From Bombyx mori (lineage: Eukaryota > Arthropoda > Insecta > Lepidoptera > Bombycidae): a DNA stretch of 64,000 nt. The DNA lies in contig NC_085121.1 in the NCBI RefSeq assembly GCF_030269925.1, positions 16,199,501 through 16,263,500 of the forward strand, in the 5' to 3' direction. This document shows, in pieces, positions 22,244-32,900 of this stretch (within the stretch, counting starts at the first letter, position 1; every line of letters starts with the position of its first letter). A model generated the notes under the pieces. The model made no database searches. It was given only the letters and a program-made list of their open reading frames with translations, and was not told the origin of the DNA. Made by a program: the position numbers and the translations under genes.

Positions 22244-25200
22244 ATGGCTACTACTTCTAAATCTCAATCACTTTTTGATCGTAATGTACGTAAAATGCGT
22301 AGTAAAATTAATGCATATTACTCTCGAGTACAGTCCATTTATGACAGTATCACTAAAATAAATGAGAGCAATGTGGATGTATTTATGTCGAATGCTAGTA
22401 CTTTAGATATGATGCGTACCGAATTCATAAAGTCACTGGACGATCTTAATGATTTATTAGCATCAAATGAAGACGCCACAGAACCCAATTACGAGTCAAT
22501 GGTGGCGTTTGATGACCTATTTTCTCGCATAAAATATAAATATTCGGAACTAATGTCGTTGCGTCACAATACGCAAAATACGGCGAACACTGTTGTTGGT
22601 GAGAATAAAATTGAGACCTACCGACAGTGTCCGAAATTACCGCGATTAGAATTATGTCCGTTTAATGGTGAACTTCAAAATTGGCCTATATTTTATGAAA
22701 CATTTAAATCCATAATCCATGAAAATCAAAGTTTATCTGATAGTGAAAAAATTCAGTATTTAATCGGTAAACTGACTGGTAATGCTCAATTAATTTGTCA
22801 AGGGTTTATGCCCACTGCTGAAAATTATTCAGTTTTATGGCAAACATTAGTGAATAAATATAATGATAAGCGAGTCTTGGCGGCGTCATATTTTGATACG
22901 TTATTGAATCTTCCAGTAGCTAACGATGCCGACCCGATTAGCTTAGAAAATTACATAGACAAATATTCTTCGTTAGTAAGCTCGTTAAAACAATTAAAAC
23001 TAGAATGTCTTGAAGATTTTATTTTTGTTCATTTAGGTTGTAAGAAGATTAGTTTAGAATTAATTAAATCATTCGAAATGAACTACTCTGATTCTGATAA
23101 ACTACCCACTTGTACTCAATTTATAAATTATATTCGTAATCAGTCCCATATTTTACAACGTGCTTATAATATATCGAATAACAATAGTATTCGAATAAAT
23201 AAATATAATTCTCAACAAAGTAATTCAAACAAACCTCGTAATATAAGAAATAATAATGTGAAAACATTTGTTGTACACGAACAGAAGAGATGCATATTCT
23301 GTGGTGTCGCGGAGTACCATCAGTTAAAAAATTGTTCTAAGTTTAAATCAATTACACCGAAGGAACGGTTCTCTTTCATTAAAACCAACCGATTTTGTGT
23401 CAATTGCTTAAGTACCAGTCACACAGTTCGAAATTGTACGTCAAATGAAAAATGTAATTCATGTTCACGTAGTCATCATTCGCTGTTACATTTTATTACA
23501 AAGGGTGATTCGGGTGAAGTACCGAAATCAGTAGACATTGCCACCCACACTGACGGAGGTCAAGACAACGCTATGCCAGATTCACTGTGCGCATGCGCAT
23601 TGGAACAGCAGTGTTTTAAGACGGTATGTAATCAGCAGCCCACTAAAACTATATTGCTTGGTACAGCGATATGCAATATTATGGACAATTCAGGCACGTT
23701 CTTGAGTACTGCCCGAATATTGGTAGATAGTGCATCGCAACGAGATCTGATTACTCTTGAATTTTGTAAGAGACTTAATTTACCAATTTATCCTTCCGAA
23801 ACAAAGCAAGTGTGCGGAGTGGGTGATGTGAAAAATTCCATTGAAGGATATTGTTGTCTAACACTTTGCTCTTGTACTGAAGAATCAGTACGTATTACAA
23901 TACAACCTCTGGTAATCAATAAAATTACAGGTGAACTTCCTACCTCAAAGATCGATACTTCAAGTCTTAATTATCTAAAACACATTAAGCTAGCTGATGA
24001 CAGATTCTCACAGCCTAGTGGTATAGATTTGATTGTGGGTTCCGATGTATTCTCTCGAATTTTACGACCTCATATAATTTCTAGGGCCCCCGGTGAACCT
24101 GTAGCAATTGAGACTTCATTAGGTTACATAATAGTCGGCCAGGCACCGGTATTAGCTCCATCGATAGATAATTCATACTATACACATTGCACCTTTGGTG
24201 AGGACAATTTGGATAATGAGAATAATGCTTGTATTGGTAATTTTTTGAAATTAGAGGATATTCCAGACGTCAAGCCATACACGGAACAGGAAGAGGAGTG
24301 TGAAAGCCTTTATAGACAAACAACTACTCGTGATAGCTTAGGTCGTTACATTGTCTCGTTACCATTCAAAGATACTCCTAGTAAGCTGGGTGACTCATTA
24401 CAGGCATCAATGCGTAGATATCTTTCATTGGAACGTAAGCTGCTATTGCAACCCGAAATGAGACAAGAATACGATAAAGTCATTAAGGACTATTTAGAAA
24501 AGGGATATTTAAACCCATGTTCTAGAAATATAAATGAGTCCTCACTCCAGTATGTTATTCCCCATCACGGCATCGTTCGAAAGGATAAAAGTACAACAAA
24601 ATTACGGGTAGTATTGGATGGCAGTATGAAATCATCATCGGGACTGGCACTGAATGATATATTACAAGTCGGACCGAATTTGCAAAACGACCTTTTTAGA
24701 ATAATTTTAAATTTCAGACTTTTTAATGTAGCGATTAGTGCCGACATTAGGCAAATGTACTTGAGGATTTTAGTAAAGGGCGAAGATAGGAAATTCCTGA
24801 GAATGTTGTATCGCTTTGATCCAAGCGAGGAGATAAAACTTTACGAATTCACACGTGTGCCATTCGGTTTGTGTTGTAGTCCGTTCCTTGCGATCAGGAC
24901 TGTGCGCCAGTTAGTGACGGACGAGGGATCACAATTTCCTCTCGCGGCTCCAGTAGCTGACAGTGACGTTTTCACTGACGATTTGGCTACTTCCTGTGCG
25001 AATGAAGAAACAGCGGTCGAACTTTCTAATCAACTTATTAAAATGTTTCATGCTGGTGGTTTTGATTTGGTAAAGTTTTCAAGTAACTCACCAGAGGTTC
25101 TTTCTAAGATACCCTCTTCACATAGAGAATTCGAAGTTATAGAATTTAGTCCAGATAGCTATTTAAAAATACTGGGACTAAACTGGCTTCCAGCCGAAGA

Positions 25201-27514
25201 CGTATTCACATTCACAGTAAATTTACGGAACCGCGAATGTACTAAAAGAAATATTTTATCAGTTATAGCAAGAATATGGGACTTAATGGGATTCGTAGCT
25301 CCTGTTACACTATGGGCCAAGCTCATCATTAAGTCACTATGGGCTAATAATATAGATTGGGATGAAACTCCTCGCCCTGAAATTGTAGCAGCTTGGCATC
25401 GATTCGTGTCTGAGTTGCCAATATTGGAAAATGTTAGAATACCACGACATACTGGCATTGTTATAGAGTGCATAGTTAGCTTATTGGGATTTGCTGATGC
25501 ATCTGAAAAGGCCTATGGAGGTGTCGTTTATTTACATGTTTATTTTCCACAAACAAATAAGTTCACTATTACGCTTGTTTGTGCCAAATCCAGAGTAGCG
25601 CCGTTACGATGCGTGTCATTGGCAAGACTAGAATTATGCGGTAACTTGATTCTCGCAAAGTTGATGAGAGCAATTATTGACAGCTATTCTCATCGCTGTA
25701 AAATAAGTAATGTATTTGCCTTTACGGATAGCACCGTGGCTTTGGCATGGATTCACTCATCACCGGCTAGATGGCATACGTTTGTAGCCAACCGAGTAAC
25801 AAAGATACAGGATGAAATACACCCCAGAAACTTTTATTTTGTATCGGGTAAAGAGAATCCAGCAGACTGTCTTTCACGCGGCTTAACACCATCACAATTG
25901 ATGGAGCATCCTCTTTGGTTCAGTGGACCCCGATTTGCTCATCTACACATTTCAGATTGGCCAGTTAAGAATTTTGATGCCACATCGATGACTGATATTC
26001 CAGAAATGAAACCAGCTATCATGCTATTCACAACTGATGATGCACGGAATGACAATATATTATACACGCTTGCATGTCGTATTTCATCATGGCCCAAGCT
26101 GGTCCGTATTGTACTTTATGTTCTCCGGTTTATTAAATTGGTACCGAGTAAATTTGATATTTCCCATTTAAAGGTGGCCGAAACGAATATCATCAAGGCT
26201 GTACAGCGAGTTCACTTTGATAAAGAACTTAAGAATGTGAAGTCTGGCAAAATATTACCGCCTGCATTTCAACGGCTCAGAGCCTTTGTTCACGAAGGTA
26301 TCTTTCGTGTTGGCGGGCGATTGGAGAATGCTCACTTGGAATTTGATAGTCAGCACCCTATTTTACTTCCCGCTCGTGACCATGTAGTGAACCTTTTGAT
26401 AGACTATTATCACAAAAAGTATTTGCACACCGGACCGCAGCTCTTAATGTCTCTGATACGCCAAAACTACTGGATTCTCTCTGCTCGGAATATAATAAGA
26501 AAGCGAGTACAGCAGTGTAATATATGTTATAGAGCAAATCCCCGAAACCAATGTCCATTGATGGCTGATTTACCTGCTTGTAGAGTTCAAGAAACAAAGG
26601 CCTTTTATCACACTGGTATAGATTACGCTGGCCCATTACGTATTATTCCCTACAGGCGACGTGGTGTTCGTAGTCAAAAGGCGTATATTTGTCTGTTCAT
26701 TTGTCTAGTTACCAAGGCAGTTCACCTAGAACTCTCAACGGACTTGAGCACAGCAGCTTTCCTGAATGCCTTCAAACGCTTCATTGCGCGGCGTGGTCCA
26801 ATCAAAGTGGTCTATACCGACTGTGGAACAAACTTTTTGGGAACTCACTCATATCTCAAGGAAATGTATAAATTGATTTCCTCTGAGCAGTATGCAGATA
26901 AATTTGCAAATGAATTGCGTGATAATAATATAGATTGGAAATTCAACCCACCATCAGCCCCTCATTTTGGCGGTATATGGGAGGGTAATATTCGGAGCGT
27001 TAAAACTCATCTTAATAAAATAGTTGGTAATCAGCTTCTCACTTTTGAAGAAATGTTGACTACACTTGCTCAAATTGAAGCATTATTAAATTCGCGACCT
27101 CTATCAGTTTTGAGTTCAGATCCATGTGACCCTCAAGCTCTTACTCCTGCACATTTTATAAACTTAACACCATTAAAATCACTACCTTCAGAAACGATAA
27201 CGGAACATTCTAATCTCATCCAAAGGAAACGTATTGTAGACAGTTTGGTCCAGTCTTTTTGGAAAAGATGGAAACTTGAATATCTTAATACATTACAAGT
27301 TCGTAATAAATGGAAAAAAGATAGCACTCCTATTAAAACTGGCACAGTTGTACTGCTTCAATCTGAAAATAGTGCTCCTCTTAATTGGCCATTGGGTATA
27401 ATAGAGGAAACTTTTCCGGGTCGTGATGGAGTTGTAAGGGTGGTTAACATTAGAACGAAAACTGGTACTTATCGTAGACCTGTTGTTAAGGTTTATCCTT
27501 TACCAACACAGTAG
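22244..27514 (+). CDS. BEL/Pao gag-pol polyprotein
   Basis: 1756 residues in one frame. The start is taken at the ATG at 22244 (context AAAATGG); the frame is open 14 codons further up but without an ATG. Order of domains: gag (about 1-330); zinc knuckles from CIFC at residue 350 and CVNCLSTSHTVRNC; aspartic protease with LVDSASQRDL, Asp495; BEL-type RT with LRVVLDGSMKSSS and the catalytic pair in FTDDL (912-913); RNase H with GFADAS (Asp1085) and AFTDSTVALAW; integrase zinc region (about 1370-1430, ending CNICYR); integrase core with Asp1460 (GIDYAGP), Asp1526 (YTDCGTN) and Glu1580 (GGIWEG); C-terminal DUF5641-like region. The protease has DSA where most retroelement proteases have DSG or DTG. 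No stop or frameshift is seen. It acts in cytoplasmic particles and in nuclear integration. Confidence 0.95.
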   Translation: MATTSKSQSLFDRNVRKMRSKINAYYSRVQSIYDSITKINESNVDVFMSNASTLDMMRTEFIKSLDDLNDLLASNEDATEPNYESMVAFDDLFSRIKYKYSELMSLRHNTQNTANTVVGENKIETYRQCPKLPRLELCPFNGELQNWPIFYETFKSIIHENQSLSDSEKIQYLIGKLTGNAQLICQGFMPTAENYSVLWQTLVNKYNDKRVLAASYFDTLLNLPVANDADPISLENYIDKYSSLVSSLKQLKLECLEDFIFVHLGCKKISLELIKSFEMNYSDSDKLPTCTQFINYIRNQSHILQRAYNISNNNSIRINKYNSQQSNSNKPRNIRNNNVKTFVVHEQKRCIFCGVAEYHQLKNCSKFKSITPKERFSFIKTNRFCVNCLSTSHTVRNCTSNEKCNSCSRSHHSLLHFITKGDSGEVPKSVDIATHTDGGQDNAMPDSLCACALEQQCFKTVCNQQPTKTILLGTAICNIMDNSGTFLSTARILVDSASQRDLITLEFCKRLNLPIYPSETKQVCGVGDVKNSIEGYCCLTLCSCTEESVRITIQPLVINKITGELPTSKIDTSSLNYLKHIKLADDRFSQPSGIDLIVGSDVFSRILRPHIISRAPGEPVAIETSLGYIIVGQAPVLAPSIDNSYYTHCTFGEDNLDNENNACIGNFLKLEDIPDVKPYTEQEEECESLYRQTTTRDSLGRYIVSLPFKDTPSKLGDSLQASMRRYLSLERKLLLQPEMRQEYDKVIKDYLEKGYLNPCSRNINESSLQYVIPHHGIVRKDKSTTKLRVVLDGSMKSSSGLALNDILQVGPNLQNDLFRIILNFRLFNVAISADIRQMYLRILVKGEDRKFLRMLYRFDPSEEIKLYEFTRVPFGLCCSPFLAIRTVRQLVTDEGSQFPLAAPVADSDVFTDDLATSCANEETAVELSNQLIKMFHAGGFDLVKFSSNSPEVLSKIPSSHREFEVIEFSPDSYLKILGLNWLPAEDVFTFTVNLRNRECTKRNILSVIARIWDLMGFVAPVTLWAKLIIKSLWANNIDWDETPRPEIVAAWHRFVSELPILENVRIPRHTGIVIECIVSLLGFADASEKAYGGVVYLHVYFPQTNKFTITLVCAKSRVAPLRCVSLARLELCGNLILAKLMRAIIDSYSHRCKISNVFAFTDSTVALAWIHSSPARWHTFVANRVTKIQDEIHPRNFYFVSGKENPADCLSRGLTPSQLMEHPLWFSGPRFAHLHISDWPVKNFDATSMTDIPEMKPAIMLFTTDDARNDNILYTLACRISSWPKLVRIVLYVLRFIKLVPSKFDISHLKVAETNIIKAVQRVHFDKELKNVKSGKILPPAFQRLRAFVHEGIFRVGGRLENAHLEFDSQHPILLPARDHVVNLLIDYYHKKYLHTGPQLLMSLIRQNYWILSARNIIRKRVQQCNICYRANPRNQCPLMADLPACRVQETKAFYHTGIDYAGPLRIIPYRRRGVRSQKAYICLFICLVTKAVHLELSTDLSTAAFLNAFKRFIARRGPIKVVYTDCGTNFLGTHSYLKEMYKLISSEQYADKFANELRDNNIDWKFNPPSAPHFGGIWEGNIRSVKTHLNKIVGNQLLTFEEMLTTLAQIEALLNSRPLSVLSSDPCDPQALTPAHFINLTPLKSLPSETITEHSNLIQRKRIVDSLVQSFWKRWKLEYLNTLQVRNKWKKDSTPIKTGTVVLLQSENSAPLNWPLGIIEETFPGRDGVVRVVNIRTKTGTYRRPVVKVYPLPTQ

Positions 27515-27704
27515 TGGTTCGATATAATTCTACATACATACAGTCCACAAAATCTAATGAAATATAATTAAGTAGTAATTTAATAGTCTAATTGAATAAT
27601 AAAAGTAATAAGTCTAAGATAATAAGATAATTTATAATGTAGGTTTCATATATTATTATAGTGTTTAACTTTGAAAGAGCTTTACTCTCTCAAACTGGGG
27701 GGCA

Positions 27705-28083
27705 TGTTTACGCTATCTGCAATGGATAATTAGCATTGATGTTTTTGAACGTAACTGAGAGCGCATCGATGTAGTCCCGCCCCTTTCCCCTCCTATATCA
27801 ATGACACTTTTAAATTGAATTTGAATCGTGCGCATCAAAATTGTGCGATCGCGAAAAAGTGGTGAATATTGAGTGCAGCTAAGTAAGTACTTAAAAAACT
27901 AAAAGCTTTTCATCAAGATACAAAGAAAGAAGACAGGAGTGGCCACTCCATGAAGATAGTGCTACAAATATTATCACTACAAAGACACAGACTTTCGGTG
28001 AGTTCCTAAAAATATTACCTACTACCAAAATATCATATCGATTGCGCTCAAAAATATAAATAAAAAAGAACCAAGCCCAAACA
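27705..28083 (+). repeat. 3' LTR of BEL/Pao element
   Basis: 379 bp, matching the 5' LTR over the whole length by eye; followed by target duplication TCACC. Confidence 0.92.
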
Positions 28084-28088
28084 TCACC

Positions 28089-28402
28089 GACGCTAAAAAA
28101 TTTGGAGATTCTCGATTCGATTGTTTTTATGTGTGTTATCTCAGACCGTTATTCTCGGTAAACCGATTTTCGTCATTCATTTTAATTAAAAAACTAGTGC
28201 AAAAACTAGTTTTTAATTTTATTAAGATCTGACCGGTGATTTTTTAATTATCCTGAATTATCATGCATATTTAAGTGACTTGGTTAGTGATGACTACATT
28301 GATGATGTAGTTTTCATTATGGCAAAATTTTGTTATTAGTTTTAGCATTATATAAACGACACGAATGATTTTTTATACAACAGTTTTTTTTTTTTTTTTT
28401 AT
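28089..28402. other. AT-rich stretch, no supported gene
   Basis: Flank of the BEL/Pao insertion; nothing recognised. Confidence 0.3.
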
Positions 28403-28530
28403 ATTGATTAGATGGGTGGACGAGCTCACAGCCCACCTGGTGTTAAGTGGTTACTGGAGCCCATAGACATCCACAACGTAAATGCGCCACCCACCTTGAG
28501 ATACAAGTTCTAAGGTCTCAAGTATAGTAA
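28403..28530 (-). mobile_element. Bm1-type SINE, truncated
   Basis: Reverse 3' half (TTAGATGGGTGGACGAGCTC to TCTAAGGTCTCAAGTATAGT) next to a poly(T) run at 28385-28400. Confidence 0.75.
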
Positions 28531-28952
28531 CGACTCTTCATAGTAACTGCCTCTTCAAATCTGATCGAGCCATATATATCTACATACCTACCGATATAGT
28601 GCACACACATGTTGACAAGTAGCATTAATGAAAAGTACAAAAGATGGGATAAGCGCGTGAGTAAAAAAGATAGCTATAATTGGAACGATTGCACTTGTTG
28701 TATTGTTATTGCATTTGTTTAGACGCGACTAAAGACGAAACGTCCCAATTGGCCTGTTTTCGATTTCGAGTCTTCACTTGACATGCGCTTGAAACATATC
28801 TGCTTCTTTTTACATATAAAATATCATTGAACGACACTGTCTAAAAAAAATTATACTTGCAGTTTTGTCGGCGTGAATGCATTGCGTGAAATGCATGACA
28901 TTACAAAAGTAGACACTTCGAAATTATCTCTTAAAGTCTATATTCATGTTAA

Positions 28953-29611
28953 GCTAAGCGTCCACAGTTCGGTATCGTACGCATCGGACGCATCGCATCA
29001 ACCGCATTATTTTTTCATACTGCGTCCACTGTATCGGCAGCGATCGGATTGCTGACGCAAGTACCAGCAATCGGATTACCGATGCCAGTTTCATTCGGAT
29101 TTTCTTAGTGATCGAGCTGTGTTTGTGAGAATGGAGGAAAGCGAACAATTATTTGTCATTATTGCTTGTTTGTTAGCTGAAGAAGAAGAAAATGCAGGAA
29201 CATCTAAAAAAAGAAAACATAATATCTGGATACACGATATACTTAAGAAGAGATCGGAACATGCAGAATACCACGCACTATTTCCTGATCTGTTAAATGA
29301 TGACATCAAGTTTTTCCAATATTTTCGGATGTCTCAAGCTAAATTCAATTTTCTTGTTGACATCCATCCACAAATGGCGGATGACGTGGCGCGAGCGCGA
29401 GCAGTGCGTCCACTGGTCGGCATTCCGTATGACGTCATCGGCACGCATCTCAAAAGTTGCCTCTCGGAGCATCGGTGTCGGCATTGCCGATGTGCGATCC
29501 GTACAATGCCGATCAGTGGACGCACTTATATGACTTTCTATACAAAGAATACTACGATCCGTTAAATGCGATGCGTCCGATGCGTACGATACCGACCTGT
29601 GGACGCTTAGC
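28953..29611 (+). mobile_element. PIF/Harbinger-like element, shortened
   Basis: Inverted repeats of about 48 bp start GCTAAGCGTCCACAG and end CTGTGGACGCTTAGC, with further GCGTCCACTG-type subterminal repeats inside both ends. TTAA lies on both sides (28949-28952 and 29612-29615), so the duplication may be TTAA, or TAA/TTA as usual for Harbinger. The uninterrupted copy B reads GTTATGCAG here, one A short. 659 bp, with a transposase N-terminal remnant. Confidence 0.75.
29131..29565 (+). pseudogene. Harbinger transposase N-terminal remnant
   Basis: Starts at an ATG (GAGAATGGAGG context). MEESEQLFVIIACLLAEEEE is followed by IWIHDILKKRSEHAEYHALF and DIKFFQYFRMSQAKFNFLV. This arrangement (aromatic W-H segment, then E-Y-H-x-L-F, then F-x-x-Y/F-F-R-M) matches the N-terminus of HARBI1-type transposases. 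After about 100 residues the frame runs into the right-hand terminal repeat and no DDE domain is present. The element therefore needs a transposase supplied elsewhere. Confidence 0.65.
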
Positions 29612-29956
29612 TTAATGCAGTGTTTCGGTATCTGCATACAATATTGTGGTCTGTTTGTTTTCTTAGCGATGATCACACGTAGCAGAGGTTACTACTAGTT
29701 ACTACTAGAGTAAAAAAGATAGCTATAATTGGAACGATTGCACTTGTTGTATTATTATTGCATTTGTTTAGACGCGACTAAAGACGAAACGTCCCAATTG
29801 GCCTGTTTTCAAGTCTTCACTTGACGTGCGCTTGAAACATATCTGCTTCTTTTTTTTTTTTTTTTTTTTTAATCTTTATTTAAGGAGATTATTCACTTAG
29901 TGAATATGTCACTCCATTGTGCAACAAAAAATTATATAAAAAAATAAAGGAAACTG

Positions 29957-32900
29957 TTATCGTCTCTGAAGGCCCACCAACACTATTTTATAAAGTGACT
30001 TAGCCATTTCGGATTCCGGAAAGGCTAATACGCAATTTACACCTCCAACTTGTCGGAAATCTGTATGTTTTGCAAAGAATTGTTGTCTCAAATCATCATT
30101 CCGCGCACACTCCATCATAATGTGAAAAGCGTCTTCCACTACATCACAAACTGAACATTTAGGATCAGGAGCCTTCCCCATTAAATGAGCAAATTTATTG
30201 AGTGGGATGTGCCCGGAACGAAGTCTGAAAACAGTCACTAGGGTGGTTCTATTAAGGTTACAAGAATCAAACCATGGCGTTTTCCATGGTAGACTTTGAA
30301 TTGTTTTGTACCACACGCCTTTTTCCAAAGACCTTTCATCGAAATATACCTTCCATAGACGATAACATTCCTCTCTTACTAAGTTGACACAATCGGTATA
30401 ATTAGGAACTATGTTCAATGGTACACCATCACTAGAAGCTTCCTTAGCTAACTTATCCACCCTTTCGTTGCCACACAAACCGATGTGAGAAGGTATCCAT
30501 TGCAATATCACTTCTTTACCGTTCGCTTTTAAGTTATATATCTGCTCAATAATTGTATAAGCAACTGGATTGCCCCTAACACCATAAACGCATCGGTTTA
30601 AGTGTTGTAGCGAACTACGAGAATCAGTAAGTATTACAAACTTATCAGAGTCCACTGAGCTAGCATATGATATAGATTCTAAAATTGCTAGTAGTTCTAT
30701 GTGCATAATTGACACTCGTACATCTGAGATGATATTGAATTTCATACAATTTCCGGTTTGTGGGTCAAATATAGCAGCTCCCATATTTAGATTATTTTCT
30801 ATTGATCCATCTGTATACAAATGGTAGTAGGATGAATAGTGGTTCTCTAGATGACGTACGCAGCTGTTACGTAACATAAAATGGTTATAACTACGCTTAG
30901 GCTCATTCATTCCTTCAATGTTAAGTTTAATTAGGTCGCATAGGTTGTATGCACTGATCCATAATCTTAAAGCGAACATTCCTAACTGATCTCTACAGTG
31001 GATGACTATGTTGCGGAAACTGTTATGAATACAAACTAGCAGTGGTGTCTTTTTGTCTTTCCAATATCTAGAAGACATAAGGGAATTGAGTTGGTCTAAT
31101 AGTACAATAGAAGTGTTGCCTGTTATTGATTTAGATTTAAGCCATAATTTTCCAGCTAGATATCTTCTACGAGTCTGAAGAGGGGGTAAACAAAGTTCGC
31201 TCTCCATAACATGTATTGGAGTACTCTTAACAAAGCCTCCTATAATGCGCATTGCCTGATTTTGAATTTTACTGAGTTTAACTAAATTTGAATCACAGCT
31301 GTTATCATAGAAACAACTTGCATAATCTAGACGGCTTCGTATGATTGATATATATAGCCTGCGAAGATGAGCAGGGTGGACTCCCCATCCCGACCCCGCT
31401 AACACTTTAAAAACGTTAAGAAATTTACAAACATTTTGATAAAGTTCATTTATGTGCTTATTCCATCTCAGAGATCTATCCATCCACAAACCAAGGTATT
31501 TAAAACTATCTACTTCGCTCAGTGGTGTACCATTTACTAAAATATTTGCTTGTAATACCTTCCGGCCTTTTCTAAAAACACATATTTTACTTTTTGTAGC
31601 AGAAATGTTAAGGCCCAATTCATCTAGATTTTTAATTACAAGGTTGAGAGATCTTTGCAGACGGTTTCTAGCCGTATTCATATCGCTGTCTGTTACATAG
31701 AGGACAAAGTCATCAGCATATTGGGCTACACATATATCTTGAATAATATGACAAATTTTGTAAGTTGCTACGTTAAACAATAGAGGTGATAAAGGATCGC
31801 CTTGAGCTAAACCTCGTCCTGTATGTCTGCTAATGTACGAGTCATCAGTTTTGATTTTTAAAACCCGTAGGCTTAGAAATTTCCACAAATATAAACAGAG
31901 TTTTGCCCCTACCCCAAGACCATCTAGTTTATTAAGTAAAGCATTGATTTCAACATTATTATAAGCGTTATCCAGGTCGAGAAAACAAGCCATGGTGAAA
32001 TTGTCTCTAGAAAAACCAATCTGAACTCTTGAAACCATTCGGCTTAAAACATCTAGACAAGACCTTGATTTACGAAAACCTACTGTTTCATTAGAGAAAA
32101 TGTTATTTTTTTCCAGAAACCATTCCAATCTTCTACATAAAATTAGATGAAACACTTTGCACACGCATGACATAAGAGAAATAGGTCGCAAAGAAGAAGC
32201 GGAGGACGGATCACGACCTGGTTTTGGAATCGGAAAAATATAAATCTCACGCCATTGATCAGGAATAATGCCTCCAAAGATAAAGCTATTGTACAAAGAG
32301 AGCAGTATTTGTTTGCCTTTAAGAGGTAATCGCTTAATCATAGAAAATGATATATCATCCCATCCAGGGGCGGTATCTTTTGATTTTATATTTACCTCTA
32401 ACTCATTTAAAGTAATTGGAGCCTCTAAGAAAGGATTCGATGAAACGAATATAGGTTGACATGATTGAACAAACAGAGGACACAAATTATTAAGTAGCGT
32501 TTCGGCTTTAGTTGGGTCAACGTAAGCTCTCTCTGATTTGTATCCCTTCAGCCATTTCATTTTGCTCCACAACTCACTCGTATGTGAAACTTCATTTAAG
32601 GAATCACAGAATTCGTGCCAATGTTCTCCAGAAGCTTTCCTTAAAAGTTTTTGTGATTCCCTAATACAGTCATTTAAAATGATCAAATTTGACGGAATAG
32701 GATTTTTCCTAAAAGTAGCAAGCGCGCGTCTACGTAAAGCAATAGATTTAGATAGATTTGGATTCCAATAAGGTTTTGGGGCAAACTTAGCACAAGGATC
32801 TGCGCAAAACTTAATAGATGGGATACACTTATCTGCCGCTTTATTGATCGTGTCAATAAATAAATTATAACCAGTAAAAGGATCATCCGGAAGATTAAAT

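Larger units (their letters stand above)
21731..28083 (+). mobile_element. full-length BEL/Pao LTR retrotransposon
   Basis: LTRs of 379 bp each (21731-22109 and 27705-28083) start TGTTTACG and end CCCAAACA, look identical by eye and are flanked by TCACC on both sides (21726-21730 and 28084-28088). A purine-rich tract CTGGGGGGCA precedes the 3' LTR. One continuous gag-pol frame fills the interior. Structure, matching LTRs and an intact frame indicate a young copy that may be able to move. No envelope-like ORF follows pol. Confidence 0.95.
28659..29697 (+). repeat. duplicated unit, copy A (split by a Harbinger-like element)
   Basis: Segments 28659-28952 and 29612-29697 together match copy B (29708-29854 plus 35517-35753): both start GAGTAAAAAAGATAGCTATA, pass GCAGTTTTGTCGGCGTGAAT and end near CGTAGCAGAGGTTACTA. 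Copy A carries an extra GATTTCGA stretch absent from B. What the unit is remains unknown. Confidence 0.8.
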
